DNA of 64,000 nucleotides from Algihabitans albus (GTDB lineage Bacteria > Pseudomonadota > Alphaproteobacteria > Kiloniellales > DSM-21159), in contig NZ_QXNY01000002.1 of assembly GCF_003572205.1 (NCBI RefSeq), positions 1 through 64,000 on the forward strand, in the 5' to 3' direction. Each line of letters starts with the position of its first letter. The stretch's first letter is position 1. This document shows positions 53,044 through 62,670 of the stretch, in pieces. The notes under the pieces were generated by a model. It searched no databases and had not been told where the DNA came from. It was given only the letters and a program-made list of their open reading frames with translations. Position numbers and translations under genes: made by a program.

Positions 53044-55404
53044 TTACTCGGCTGCCGCTTTGAAGCGGGCCTGGGCATGGCGCCAGACCTTCTCGCGGCT
53101 GGCCGGCATATCGATCTCGACGCCGAGGGCGTCGGTGATGGCGTTCATCAGGGCGGCCGGAGCGGCGATCGCACCCGCCTCGCCGCAGCCTTTGACGCCT
53201 AGCGGATTATGGGTGCACTCCGACATCGTCATGCCGACCCGGAACTCGCAGAGGTCGTCCGCGCGCGGCATGGTGTAGTCCATGTAGGAGCCGGTGACGA
53301 GCTGCCCGCTGTCGTCGTAGACGGCGTTTTCGAGCAGAGCCTGGCCAACGCCTTGGGCGATTCCGCCATGAACCTGACCCTCGACGATCATCGGGTTCAG
53401 GACCTTGCCGAAATCGTCCACCGCGACCCAGTCGACAATCTCCGTCTCGCCGGTATCGGGGTCGATCTCGACCTCGGCGATATGGACACCGGACGGGTAG
53501 GTGAAGTTCAGCGGATCGTAGAAGGCCGTCTCGTCGAGTCCCGGTTCCACGCCCTCCGGGTAGTTGTGGGGCACGTAGGCGGTGAAAGCGATCTCGCCGA
53601 TACCTTTGGACTTGTCGGTGCCGGCCACGGTGAACTGACCGTTGGCGAACTCCACGTCGTCGACGCTCGCCTCCATCAGGTGGGCGGCGATCTTCTTGCC
53701 CTTCTCGATGATCTTGTCGCAGGCCTTGCTGATGGCTGAACCGCCGACCGCGAGCGACCGCGAGCCGTAGGTCCCCATCCCCATCGGGATTTGGCCGGTG
53801 TCGCCGTGCACGATATCGATCTGCTCGTAGTCGACGCCGAGCTGCTCCGAAACCAATTGGGCGAAGGTGGTCTCGTGGCCCTGGCCATGACTGTGGGCGC
53901 CAGTCAGGACCGTCACGCTGCCGGTCGGATTGAAGCGGACTTGAGCCGACTCCCACAGGCCGACGCCGGCCCCCAGCGCTCCGACCACCGCCGAGGGCGC
54001 GATGCCGCAGGCCTCGATGTAGGCCGACATGCCGATCCCGCGCAGCTTGCCGCGTGCCTCCGACTGGCTGCGGCGCTGTGCGAACTCCCCGTAGCGAATC
54101 ATCTCCAAGGCCTTGTTAAGCGAGGCCTCGTAGTCGCCGATGTCGTAAGTTAGCGCGACCGGCGTCTGGTAAGGGAATTGGTCCGGCTGGATGAAGTTCT
54201 TCCGGCGGATCTCGGCGGGCTCCATTCGCATGTCGCGTGCCGCCACCTCGACCAGACGTTCGATCACGTAGGTCGCCTCGGGCCGTCCGGCGCCGCGGTA
54301 GGCGTCCACTGGGGCGGTCGTCGTGAAGTAGGCCTTCACGTTGCAGTGGATGGCCGGAGTGGCGTACTGGCCGGCCAGCAGGGTCGCATAGAGATAGGTC
54401 GGGATGGAGGTTGCGAAGCTGGAGAGGTAAGCGCCCATGTTGGCTTGGGTGTCGACCCGCAGCGCCAGGAACTTGCCGTCGGAGTCCATCGCCAGCTCGG
54501 CCGTGGTGATGTGGTCGCGGCCGTGAGCATCGGACAGGAAGGACTCGCTGCGCTCCGCCGTCCACTTGACGGGCTTGCCGTTGAGCCGCTTCGAGGCCCA
54601 GGTGCAGACCGTCTCCTCGGCATAGGCGTAGATCTTCGAGCCGAAGCCGCCGCCGACATCGGGTGCCACGACGCGCACCTTATGCTCCGGCAGATTGAGA
54701 ACGAAGGCGCAGAGAATGAGACGCAGCAGATGCGGGTTCTGGCTGGTCGAGTAGATCGTGTAGTTGTCCGATCCCGGATCGTACTCGCCGATCGCCGCGC
54801 GCGGCTCCATGGCGTTGGGGATCAACCGGTTGTTCACCAGATCCAGCTTGCTGACGTGCGCGGCTTTGGCGAAGGCCTCGTCGACGGCAGCCTTGTCGCC
54901 CAGTTCCCAATCGAAGCAGAGGTTGCCCGGCGCTTCATCGTGCAGCTGCACATTTTGGCCGGCGGTGCCGAGGTCGACGACCGGACTCAACTCGTCGTAG
55001 CCGACCTCGACCAGTTCCGCGGCGTCGCGCGCTTGGGCCAGCGTGTCGGCAATGACCACGGCGACATGGTCGCCGACGTAGCGGACGCGGCCCCGAACCA
55101 GAGGCCAGTGCGGCGGTGCCTTGTGCGGATCGCCGCTCTTGTCGGTGACGACCCAGCCGCAGGGCAGGGAGCCGACGCCGTCGGCGGCCATGTCGTCGCC
55201 GGTGAAAACGGCGACGACACCGGGTGCCTTGCGAGCTTCGCCGATGTCGATCGAGGTGACGTTCGCATGTGCGATCGGCGAGCGTACGAAAACGGCGTAG
55301 AGCTGACCGGGCCGGTCGATATCGTCGACATAGCGACCTCGGCCGGTGAGGAAGCGGAAGTCCTCGCGCCGTTTGACGGAAGCGCCAAAACCGGAATCGG
55401 GCAT
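53044..55404 (-). CDS. coxL: form II (CODH-like) molybdenum hydroxylase large subunit
   Basis: 786 aa, full length for the family. The diagnostic active-site loop reads AYRGAGR, the form II version; true CO dehydrogenase (form I) has AYxCSFR. The Mo-cofactor regions [17 protein letters not shown] and the C-terminal [12 protein letters not shown] with the catalytic Glu are present. CO oxidation is therefore uncertain; a xanthine-, nicotinate- or other aromatic-type substrate is possible. It is preceded by coxS and followed by coxM. Confidence 0.9.
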   Translation of the reverse strand: MPDSGFGASVKRREDFRFLTGRGRYVDDIDRPGQLYAVFVRSPIAHANVTSIDIGEARKAPGVVAVFTGDDMAADGVGSLPCGWVVTDKSGDPHKAPPHWPLVRGRVRYVGDHVAVVIADTLAQARDAAELVEVGYDELSPVVDLGTAGQNVQLHDEAPGNLCFDWELGDKAAVDEAFAKAAHVSKLDLVNNRLIPNAMEPRAAIGEYDPGSDNYTIYSTSQNPHLLRLILCAFVLNLPEHKVRVVAPDVGGGFGSKIYAYAEETVCTWASKRLNGKPVKWTAERSESFLSDAHGRDHITTAELAMDSDGKFLALRVDTQANMGAYLSSFATSIPTYLYATLLAGQYATPAIHCNVKAYFTTTAPVDAYRGAGRPEATYVIERLVEVAARDMRMEPAEIRRKNFIQPDQFPYQTPVALTYDIGDYEASLNKALEMIRYGEFAQRRSQSEARGKLRGIGMSAYIEACGIAPSAVVGALGAGVGLWESAQVRFNPTGSVTVLTGAHSHGQGHETTFAQLVSEQLGVDYEQIDIVHGDTGQIPMGMGTYGSRSLAVGGSAISKACDKIIEKGKKIAAHLMEASVDDVEFANGQFTVAGTDKSKGIGEIAFTAYVPHNYPEGVEPGLDETAFYDPLNFTYPSGVHIAEVEIDPDTGETEIVDWVAVDDFGKVLNPMIVEGQVHGGIAQGVGQALLENAVYDDSGQLVTGSYMDYTMPRADDLCEFRVGMTMSECTHNPLGVKGCGEAGAIAAPAALMNAITDALGVEIDMPASREKVWRHAQARFKAAAE

Positions 55405-55408
55405 CGTC

Positions 55409-55876
55409 CTAACTCCTCATGTCTTGGGCCGCGTGGCGGATCGCCTTGACGATATTGTGGTAGCCGGTGCAGCGGCAGATGTTGCCCTCCAGCCACTCCC
55501 GGATCTCATGCTCGCTGGGATCTGGATTCTGCTTCAGCAGATCGACCGCGCTCATGATCATCCCCGGCGTGCAGAAGCCGCATTGCAGGCCGTGATGCTC
55601 CTTGAAGGCAGCCTGCATGGGGTGCAGCTCGCCGTTCTGGGCAAGCCCCTCGATGGTGGTCACCTCGCCGCCGTTGGCCTGGGCGGCCAGCATGGTGCAG
55701 GCCTTCACCGAAGCACCGTCGACATGCACCACGCAGGCACCGCACTGGCTGGTATCGCAGCCCACGTGGGTTCCGGTCAGGCTCAAGTGTTCGCGCAAGA
55801 ATTGAACGAGCAGCGTGCGCGGGTCGACCTCTTTGGTCACCGGCTGCCCGTTCACCGTCATCGATACGGTGAGCAT
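55409..55876 (-). CDS. coxS: [2Fe-2S] small subunit of the molybdenum hydroxylase
   Basis: 155 aa from ATG 55876, with AGGGAGG upstream. The N-terminal plant-type ferredoxin cluster has [16 protein letters not shown] with a fourth Cys in KACTML. The C-terminal cluster uses CGFCTPG and CRCTGY. It relays electrons from the Mo centre to FAD. A longer frame starts at 55957 but lacks similarity. Confidence 0.92.
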   Translation of the reverse strand: MLTVSMTVNGQPVTKEVDPRTLLVQFLREHLSLTGTHVGCDTSQCGACVVHVDGASVKACTMLAAQANGGEVTTIEGLAQNGELHPMQAAFKEHHGLQCGFCTPGMIMSAVDLLKQNPDPSEHEIREWLEGNICRCTGYHNIVKAIRHAAQDMRS

Positions 55877-56148
55877 ACGATCCTCCCTGTAATAGACCGG
55901 GGTTCCGGGCTGTCGGGCCTGGTCCTCGCCTCGTTCATCGGCCGGTTGACAATCCATGGACCGGAGTCAAGCAGGTATTACACCGCGCGGCCGACCGTCT
56001 AGAGGTAGTGTGTGGGGCGGCCGGGAACAGGTCAAGACAAACCCGCCGCCAGGAATCCTCGCACGCCTACAAAGACTTGCCGGCGGAGATCCGGATGGTC
56101 ACGGCGCCGTCTCAAATGGTTGTGCGGGAGACCGGACCGGGGTTCGCT

Positions 56149-56883
56149 TTAGGAACCGAGGAGCACCCACAGGATCGCCACCACGGCGATCAGACCGGCC
56201 ACCCAGACGATCGGTGAAAGGCTCTTCGTCGCACGTGCGTCCTTGACCGCTTGCGTCGAAGCCTCGGCGGCCCGACGCTTGACCTCCGTGTCGCTGACGG
56301 CTGCAGCCTCCGGCGGCGTCGCCTGGCCCATCGCCGTTCCGCCGGGCGCTGCTTGCTGCAAAGCCGCCTGCTCGGATGAAGTCGGTTCGGTTGCGGGCGG
56401 TTCGGTAGGGGGCGTCGTCGCGGCAGCTGCCGGCGGCTGCGCTGCGGTGACCTGCTGCGCGAAGGTGGTGAAGAACTGATCGGCCATTTTCTTGGCGGTC
56501 GAGTCGATCAGGCGGGATCCGAGTTGCGCGAGCTTGCCTCCGACCTTGGCGTCGACTTCGTAATGCAACTGCGTCGCGCCGTCTGCGATCTCTTCCAGGC
56601 GGACTTTGGCGCCGCCGCTCGCGAAGCCTGCGGCACCGCCCTTGCCTTCGCCGGAAATCGTGTAGCTTTCCGGCGGGACGATGTCGCTGAGGGAGACGGC
56701 TCCGGCGAAGCGGGCGCTGACGGGCCCCACCTTTGCCCGGACCTTGGCTTCGAATGCGTCCGGCGCCGTCTGCTGCAGCTCCTCGCAGCCGGGAATCGAG
56801 GCCTTCAATACCTCCGGATCGTTGAGCGCGGCCCAGACCGCTTCTCGCGGCGCCTCGATCCGGTATTCGCCGGTCATCTGCAT
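56149..56883 (-). CDS. coxG: CoxG-like SRPBCC protein with membrane anchor
   Basis: 244 aa. Residues 1-150 are the CoxG/SRPBCC helix-grip domain (TGEYRIEAPREAVWAALNDPEVLKASIPGCEEL). A Pro/Ala/Thr-rich linker follows, and the chain ends in one membrane helix (about 224-242, PIVWVAGLIAVVAILWVLL). CoxG recruits CO dehydrogenase to the membrane. It lies first in the minus-strand cluster, about 270 nt before coxS. Confidence 0.87.
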   Translation of the reverse strand: MQMTGEYRIEAPREAVWAALNDPEVLKASIPGCEELQQTAPDAFEAKVRAKVGPVSARFAGAVSLSDIVPPESYTISGEGKGGAAGFASGGAKVRLEEIADGATQLHYEVDAKVGGKLAQLGSRLIDSTAKKMADQFFTTFAQQVTAAQPPAAAATTPPTEPPATEPTSSEQAALQQAAPGGTAMGQATPPEAAAVSDTEVKRRAAEASTQAVKDARATKSLSPIVWVAGLIAVVAILWVLLGS

Positions 56884-57125
56884 CCTGTCGGACTCCTTGC
56901 TGTGTCTTCGACGACGCTAACACTCGCCGGCTCCGACGCCAATTCCAGGCGAAGACCGTTGCGGAGTGCGCAACTCAAGCGATATGAGCTCGGAAGACGG
57001 CGGGGGAAGTTCAGCCCAAGATCCTTTGGCCCAAGATCCTTTGAGCGGTGACTCCAGATTCACGCGTTTCGCGGCTCTGCGACTTGGTTTCGCTTTGACG
57101 ATCCACCTAAAGCGTAATTCCTGCT

Positions 57126-58211
57126 TCAGGGGCGCAGACGATCGGGGATCTCGACGCCCTTCTCTTCGAGATAGCGCAGCGCGCCGGGGTGCAGTGGTGC
57201 CGGCAAGCCGACGATCGCGGTCTCAAGCGCCATCGCCTGGGTCGCCGGGTGAATGTTCTGCAGGAAGGGCAGGTTTTCGTAGATCGTCCGGGTGATCATG
57301 TAGATGTCCTCCTCGGGAACATCCGCATGGGCCGCCAGGAAGTTCGGTTGGGCGACGGTGTTGATCTCCCGGTCCAGTCCGGGATAAGTGCCGGCCGCGA
57401 TCACGTAAGGGCTCCAGATGCCGGTGCCGCCATCGGCTTCGGTCGCCTGTTCCGGCGTGAACTCGAGCAGCGCGATGTCGTCGCCCATCGCAGCGAAGGC
57501 ACGTGTGACCGCGGCCACCGGGGCGCCGGCCGGCGTCGACATTCCGGCGACGTCTCCGCTCTGCAAGGCTTCCGCGCTCGGCCCGTAGCCCAGGTAGACC
57601 AGTTCGTAAGCCTCGTCCATGTCGACGCCGAGATTGCCGAGGATCATGCGGTTGGATCCGATGGTGCCGGAGTTCTGGCGGCCCATGGCCATGGGCTGGC
57701 CCTGCATCTCGATCAGGTCGGCGATCGTCCCCGTCGTCGCATGCTGCCGTTCGACCAGGAAGTGCTCGACGTTCGCCCAGAGCACCGTGACGCTGCGCAG
57801 ATGCTCCTGCTCGCCGTCGGTCTCCATGGGCCCCGAGCCCTCGACGGCGTAGAAGCCGAACAGGCCCTGCAAGATGGCCAGTTGCGCGGTCCCTTCGCGC
57901 AGCAGGCGGACGTTTTCGCCCGAGCCGGCGGAGTTGATCGCCGACATGTTGATGCCCTGCTGGGGCTGCAGCCTGACTTTGATCAAAGTGGAGAGCGCGA
58001 CGCCCACGGGATAATAGGTGCCCCCGACGCTCCCGGTGGCGAGACTGTAGTTCTGGTCTTGCGCCCCGGCAGTGCCGCCGGTGAGGCCAAAGGCTACGGC
58101 GGCGACGACGACCGCGGCGACTGCCTTCGGAAGCGCGCGGCGCAGCCTATTGAGGCCCAGTCCATCGATACACAGTCCATCGACACACCGCCTATCGATA
58201 CGCATGTCCAT
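57126..58211 (-). CDS. TAXI-family TRAP solute-binding protein
   Basis: 361 aa from ATG 58211 (an ATG at 58277 is possible). A signal peptide (LPKAVAAVVVAAVAFGLTGGTAGA) follows an odd N-terminal run. The mature chain matches the TAXI type: SLATGSVGGTYYPVG, then INSAGSGENVRLLREGTAQLAILQG. These proteins feed tripartite TRAP permeases, often with glutamate, but no DctQ/DctM-type genes are in the window. The 5' end contains three imperfect 15-bp repeats (58160-58204). Confidence 0.87.
   Translation of the reverse strand: MDMRIDRRCVDGLCIDGLGLNRLRRALPKAVAAVVVAAVAFGLTGGTAGAQDQNYSLATGSVGGTYYPVGVALSTLIKVRLQPQQGINMSAINSAGSGENVRLLREGTAQLAILQGLFGFYAVEGSGPMETDGEQEHLRSVTVLWANVEHFLVERQHATTGTIADLIEMQGQPMAMGRQNSGTIGSNRMILGNLGVDMDEAYELVYLGYGPSAEALQSGDVAGMSTPAGAPVAAVTRAFAAMGDDIALLEFTPEQATEADGGTGIWSPYVIAAGTYPGLDREINTVAQPNFLAAHADVPEEDIYMITRTIYENLPFLQNIHPATQAMALETAIVGLPAPLHPGALRYLEEKGVEIPDRLRP
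58160..58204. repeat. three imperfect 15-bp direct repeats
   Basis: Three consecutive units of about 15 bp built on CA-C-CATCGATA/CATCGACA. On the minus strand they encode the start of the TAXI binding protein and give the repeating residues CVDGL-CIDGL-GLNRL. Likely a recent slippage expansion before the signal peptide. Confidence 0.5.
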
Positions 58212-58525
58212 GCGTCTCCTGTCCTCCTTGACGCGTTCTCTGGCTTCGAATTCCGGGCCTGCCAGGTGCGTATCCATGCCGGTCTCTAGCTGCCGCCGCG
58301 GATTACACCATCAAGCCCGCACCAACCGCAAGCGGAGGGCGGGCCTGCATTTTCGCACTGCCGGTGTGGGAATTCACACTCTTACGATGGAGCTTTGCGG
58401 GGCTTCGGAGCATCAGGCATACTCCGCCGCCGAACGACCGATTTGCGGTCATTCCTTGTCCTCCCGCGCACTCCGGCCGGCTAGGCTGCCGCGGTGCCCC
58501 GATCTCCGAAGCGAAGGGTCCGCTT
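58212..58525. other. divergent intergenic region between the TAXI protein and the antiporter
   Basis: 314 nt without a credible gene. It should hold both promoters. No convincing -35/-10 pair or operator stands out. Confidence 0.4.
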
Positions 58526-60079
58526 GTGCTTGCGTCGATGCTCGCTCTTGTCAATGCCAAGCGGCCGGTCTCCAGGTCGCTTCTGCTTAGCTTTATCGGC
58601 CTGTCGGCCATTCTCGTGCTGTGGGGTGCGAAGTCGGTTTTCGCGGCGGAGGCGGGCGGCGCGCATTCCGCCGTCCCGCACCTGGAAGGCGCCGAGCTGA
58701 CTTTGATTTGGGATATTCCCTTTATGGGGATCCTGCTGTCGATCGCGATCTTTCCCTTGGTCGCACCAATCTGGTGGCACAATAATTTCGGAAAGGTCTC
58801 GGCCTTCTGGGCTTCGGCCTTCCTGGTTCCCTTCGCCGTCGTGTTCGGTTGGGAACTGGCCTTGTTCGAGGTTATCCATGTCGCAATCCTCGAATACATC
58901 CCCTTCATCATTCTGCTGCTCGCGCTTTTCACGGTGGCGGGGGGCGTACGTCTGAAGGGAAGCCTGCGCGGGACCCCGGCGGTCAACACGGCGATCCTGG
59001 CGTTGGGCACGGTTCTTGCCAGCTTCATGGGCACGACCGGTGCGGCGATGTTGCTGATCCGTCCGATCCTGAGAGCGAACGACTGGCGCAAGCATCGGGT
59101 CCATACGGTGGTATTCTTCATTTTTCTCGTCGCCAACATCGGCGGGTCCCTGACGCCGCTTGGCGATCCTCCGCTGTTTCTGGGCTTTTTGAAGGGAGTC
59201 GACTTCTTCTGGCCGATGACGAACATGTTTTTGCCCATGCTCGTCATGGCGGTGCCGCTGCTGCTGGTCTACTTCGTCTTCGACAGCTATCTCTTTCGTA
59301 ACGAAGCGCGACGCGGAGCTCCGGCCGAGCAAGGCCCCGCAGAGAACGGTGCGGGGGCTGGTGCGGAAGGTGAGGCGAAAGAACCCCTTTCGCTCGAGGG
59401 CAGCTTCAACATCGTGCTTTTGCTGGGCGTGATGGGCTGCGTGCTGATGAGCGGTCTCTGGCAACCGGGCATCTCGTTCGACCTCTATCATACGGAGTGG
59501 GAACTGCAGAACATCGTGCGCGATCTGCTGTTGCTGACGATCGCCTATCTGTCCTGGCGCATGACCCCTGGCCAAAGCCGGGAAGCCAATGGCTTCAGTT
59601 GGTTCCCAATTCTCGAGGTCGCGAAGCTCTTCGCCGGCATCTTCGTCACGATCATTCCGGCCATCGCCATGCTGCGCGCCGGAGACAACGGCGCCCTTGC
59701 CGACGTTATCCGCTCGGTGACCAAGGAGGACGGGCTCCCGATCAACTACATGTACTTCTGGTCGACCGGCGTGCTCTCCAGCTTCCTCGACAATGCGCCG
59801 ACCTATCTGGTGTTCTTCAACACCGCCGGCGGGGCGCCCAATGTCGACAAACTGATGACCGAGTGGTCAACCACGCTGCTGGCGATTTCCTGCGGTGCCG
59901 TCTTCATGGGAGCCATGACCTATATCGGCAATGCGCCCAACTTCATGGTGCGCTCGATCGCCGAACAGCGGGGCGTCGCGATGCCCAGCTTCTTCGGCTA
60001 CATGCTCTGGTCGGTCGTCTTCCTGGTGCCACTCTTCGTCGTCGTGACCCTGATCTTCTTTGCCGAAGGCCTGTTCTGA
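58526..60079 (+). CDS. nhaD: NhaD-like Na+/H+ antiporter
   Basis: About 517 aa from GTG 58526, which has GAAGGG upstream; ATG 58538 is an alternative. About 12-13 membrane helices with the NhaD/IT-superfamily blocks: FMGTTGAAMLLIRPI ... NIGGSLTPLGDPPLFLGFL in the first half, and SSFLDNAPTYLVFFN ... NAPNFMVRSIAE in the second. It expels Na+ or Li+ for protons, fitting a saline habitat. A 40-residue Glu/Ala/Gly-rich loop lies at about 265-300. Confidence 0.87.
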   Translation: MLASMLALVNAKRPVSRSLLLSFIGLSAILVLWGAKSVFAAEAGGAHSAVPHLEGAELTLIWDIPFMGILLSIAIFPLVAPIWWHNNFGKVSAFWASAFLVPFAVVFGWELALFEVIHVAILEYIPFIILLLALFTVAGGVRLKGSLRGTPAVNTAILALGTVLASFMGTTGAAMLLIRPILRANDWRKHRVHTVVFFIFLVANIGGSLTPLGDPPLFLGFLKGVDFFWPMTNMFLPMLVMAVPLLLVYFVFDSYLFRNEARRGAPAEQGPAENGAGAGAEGEAKEPLSLEGSFNIVLLLGVMGCVLMSGLWQPGISFDLYHTEWELQNIVRDLLLLTIAYLSWRMTPGQSREANGFSWFPILEVAKLFAGIFVTIIPAIAMLRAGDNGALADVIRSVTKEDGLPINYMYFWSTGVLSSFLDNAPTYLVFFNTAGGAPNVDKLMTEWSTTLLAISCGAVFMGAMTYIGNAPNFMVRSIAEQRGVAMPSFFGYMLWSVVFLVPLFVVVTLIFFAEGLF

Positions 60080-60086
60080 CGCAAGG

Positions 60087-60123
60087 AAAAGGGGCCGGCC
60101 GCAAGCTTGCGGCCGGCCCCTTC
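60087..60123. terminator. bidirectional terminator between nhaD and the fasciclin gene
   Basis: A perfect 30-bp inverted repeat (60091-60120; a 15-bp stem of G/C-rich sequence around GCAAG-CTTGC) with AAAA on its left and TT on its right. It is placed between convergent genes and would stop transcription from both sides. Confidence 0.75.
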
Positions 60124-60148
60124 GAACCGTCGTTATGACGACCTGCCG

Positions 60149-60679
60149 TTACGGCAGCAGCACGTTGTCGATCACGTGGATCACGCCGTTGTCGGCCATG
60201 ACGTCAGCCTGAACGACCTGAGCCGTGTTCGGCGAGGGGTAGTCCGCCTCGTCGGTGTCGATGAAGACGCCGTTGGCGGTCGCGCCGTTGATGTAGATGT
60301 ACTGCAACGCCATCGTCAGCGGTGCCACCTGCTGCCCCAGCACCGCGCTGGCCGGGATCGTGCCGGGCACGATGTGCAGCGCGATGATCTTACGCAGGGT
60401 GGCCCGGTTTTCCGGCAGCAGAAGGTTGTCGACGGTGCCGGCCGGCAGCTTCGCGAAGGCGTCGTCGGTCGGCGCGAAGACGGTGTAGGGCTGGTCGCCG
60501 GTCAGATAGGGCACGGCCCCTGCCGCCGTGGCGGCCGCGATCAACGTCTGGAAGCTGCCTGCGGCGGCAGCGGTCTCCGCGAGGTTGGCAGCCTTGGCGT
60601 CGGCCGACGCGAAGCTGGCGCCGGCGGCGACGGTCAGGGCCAGAGCGGCGCTGCTTAGAGTCTTGGCGAAAGCGGACAT
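60149..60679 (-). CDS. secreted fasciclin-domain protein
   Basis: 176 aa from ATG 60679, with signal peptide MSAFAKTLSSAALALTVAAGASFASA. One FAS1 domain: ETAAAAGSFQTLIAAATAAG ... PYTVFAPTDDAFAKLPAGTVDNLL ... LHIVPGTIPAS ... NGVIHVIDNVLLP. The H1 and H2 boxes are intact. Bacterial FAS1 proteins mediate adhesion or stress protection. Confidence 0.9.
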   Translation of the reverse strand: MSAFAKTLSSAALALTVAAGASFASADAKAANLAETAAAAGSFQTLIAAATAAGAVPYLTGDQPYTVFAPTDDAFAKLPAGTVDNLLLPENRATLRKIIALHIVPGTIPASAVLGQQVAPLTMALQYIYINGATANGVFIDTDEADYPSPNTAQVVQADVMADNGVIHVIDNVLLP

Positions 60680-60955
60680 ATTCGTGCTTCTCCATCTGTC
60701 TGTTCGGTCTTGAGCGCGATCGTTTGAGCGCCCGGCGGAAGCACGCGCGAAACGCACCCCCCAGCACACGTGTACGCAACTAAACCGACGAAGGGTCGGG
60801 TTAGTTCCATGATATCACAGTCTTGTCACCGTATGGCTGCAGAGTGAAGCTGTTTTTGCAGCCATATCGCGAACTTCAAACATCTACCTGCTGACCTTAC
60901 GGCGAGTCGCGACCTCTTTTGCAAGCGGAAAAGCGGCGAGGTGCGGGCTCGAAGA

Positions 60956-61783
60956 TCAGTGACTCACCAGAATCGGGATTTCGGCGTTGCGCAGGACCTC
61001 CCGCGTCGCGCCGCCGAGGATGACCTCTCGCAGGCGCGATCGGCCGTAGGCACCCATGATCAGCAGGTCGTTTCCGCGCCGTTTGGTCTCCGCCAACAAG
61101 GTGGCGCCGACGCCGTCCTCTTCCTCGAGGTTGACGCCCTCCGCCCGAATGCCGTGCCGCGCCAGATAGGCGACGAGTTCATGTTCGGAAAGCTTGTCCT
61201 CAGGGGTCGGGCCCACCGTTGCGACCGTCACGGATCCGGCGGCGCGCAGGAGGTCGAGCGAACCACGTACGGCACGTACGGCTTCGCGGTTCGAGCGCCA
61301 GCCGATCAGGATGTTCTCGCCGAAGGGGGGCACCGGCTTGAGTCTGGGAAGCAGCAGCACGGGGCAACCGACTTCCAGCACCAGTTCCTCGGCAAGGCGC
61401 AGGCGAAAGCGGTCTTCCAGATACTCGCCCGGCTCCGAGTGGCTGACGATCATCAGGTCGGCGACATGGGCGTGACGGGACAGCACCTGCTGGTGGCTGC
61501 CGTCCTCGACCACCCAGGTGTGCGAAACGCCCTGGTTGCTGCAGGTTCCCTCGAACTCCTTCTCCAAGGCGGCCGCGCGGGCACGCGCCTGCTCCTGCGC
61601 CTCGGCCAGAAAGACTGCGGAGGCACCGCGCCCCGCGACACTGGCCGGCATGCCGACCGGAAAGGTTATGAAGAGTGCGGTGATATGGGCGTTGTGCTGC
61701 TTTGCCAGACGCACCGCCACGTCCAGCCGCTCGACGTGATGCGCGTCGTTGGCCAGATGGACCAGGATGGTCTTGATCGGCAT
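60956..61783 (-). CDS. universal stress protein with two UspA domains
   Basis: 275 aa from ATG 61783. The first UspA half (PIKTILVHLANDAHHVERLD ... DLMIVSHSEPGEYLEDRF) has a weaker nucleotide motif. The second (ENILIGWRSNREAVRAVRGSLDLL ... DLLIMGAYGRSRLREVILGGATREVL) has the GxxGxSxxxxxxxGG ATP-binding pattern typical of tandem UspA. It is cytoplasmic and stress-related. The 276 nt upstream of the fasciclin gene (60680-60955) contain nothing I can assign. Confidence 0.88.
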   Translation of the reverse strand: MPIKTILVHLANDAHHVERLDVAVRLAKQHNAHITALFITFPVGMPASVAGRGASAVFLAEAQEQARARAAALEKEFEGTCSNQGVSHTWVVEDGSHQQVLSRHAHVADLMIVSHSEPGEYLEDRFRLRLAEELVLEVGCPVLLLPRLKPVPPFGENILIGWRSNREAVRAVRGSLDLLRAAGSVTVATVGPTPEDKLSEHELVAYLARHGIRAEGVNLEEEDGVGATLLAETKRRGNDLLIMGAYGRSRLREVILGGATREVLRNAEIPILVSH

Positions 61784-61926
61784 AGGGGTCGGAATCCTCT
61801 TCGCGGGCAAGCGACGGCCGGTTCTGATGCCGACCGTTCGTAGTCATCGGTTCTTTGAGAGTGGCACGCTAGAGCAGATCGCGACCCGATGGAATCGCTT
61901 TGCAGTCTCGTCGACGGCCCGAGCCC

Positions 61927-62670
61927 TCAGTTGCGTTCCCGGGCCCAGGGCACGGCGGCGCGGCATCCGTGATCGATCAGCGCGTAGAGCGCCAGAGCCA
62001 GCAGCGCCAGCACGAAGAGAGCTGCGAACATCACATCGGTCTGCATCCGGCCGTTTGCGTCCAGCATCATGCGGCCGAGGCCCGCGCCCGCGCCGACCCA
62101 TTCGCCGACCACCGCCCCGATCGGGGCCGTGGCGGCCGCGACCCGCAGGCCCGACGTCAGGGCTGGAAGCGCCGCCGGCAGGCGCACGCGCAGCAGAATC
62201 GAAAGGCGGCTTCCCCCCATCGTCTGAGCCAGGTCCAGCCAGCCGGGATCCGTCCGGCGGAGACCGTCGTAGAAGGCGGCGGTCACCGGGAAGTAGATGA
62301 TCAAGGTGGCCATCGCGATCTTGGGGCCGAGGCCGTAGCCGAACCAGAGCACCAGGAGCGGGGCTATGGCGAAGACCGGGATCGCCTGGCTGACCACCAG
62401 CAGCGGCAGAAGCCAGCGCCGCAGCGGCGGCAGCAGAGCCAGCGAGAGCGCCGAGAGGCATCCGAGCAGGGTGCCGAGCAGCAGCCCGAAGACGATCTCC
62501 AACCCGGTCACCCAGGCATTCGCCAGCAGCTCCCGCCAGCGCTCGAGAAGCACGTCGCCGACACGCAGGGGACCCGGCAGCAGGAAATGCGGAACCCCGC
62601 TCAACGTGACGCCCAGGTGCCAGACGACCAGCACGGCGAGAAAAACCAGCAAGGGACGCAGCAGCGTCAT
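61927..62670 (-). CDS. thiX: ThiX-like ABC permease for thiamine precursor uptake
   Basis: 247 aa with six membrane helices. EAA loop: AQTMGGSRLSILLRVRLPAALPALTSGLRVA, close to the SsuC/ThiX group. Start overlaps the ThiZ stop by 4 nt (62667-62670). Control by the TPP riboswitch upstream of the partner ATPase identifies thiamine or hydroxymethylpyrimidine as the likely substrate. Confidence 0.85.
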   Translation of the reverse strand: MTLLRPLLVFLAVLVVWHLGVTLSGVPHFLLPGPLRVGDVLLERWRELLANAWVTGLEIVFGLLLGTLLGCLSALSLALLPPLRRWLLPLLVVSQAIPVFAIAPLLVLWFGYGLGPKIAMATLIIYFPVTAAFYDGLRRTDPGWLDLAQTMGGSRLSILLRVRLPAALPALTSGLRVAAATAPIGAVVGEWVGAGAGLGRMMLDANGRMQTDVMFAALFVLALLALALYALIDHGCRAAVPWARERN

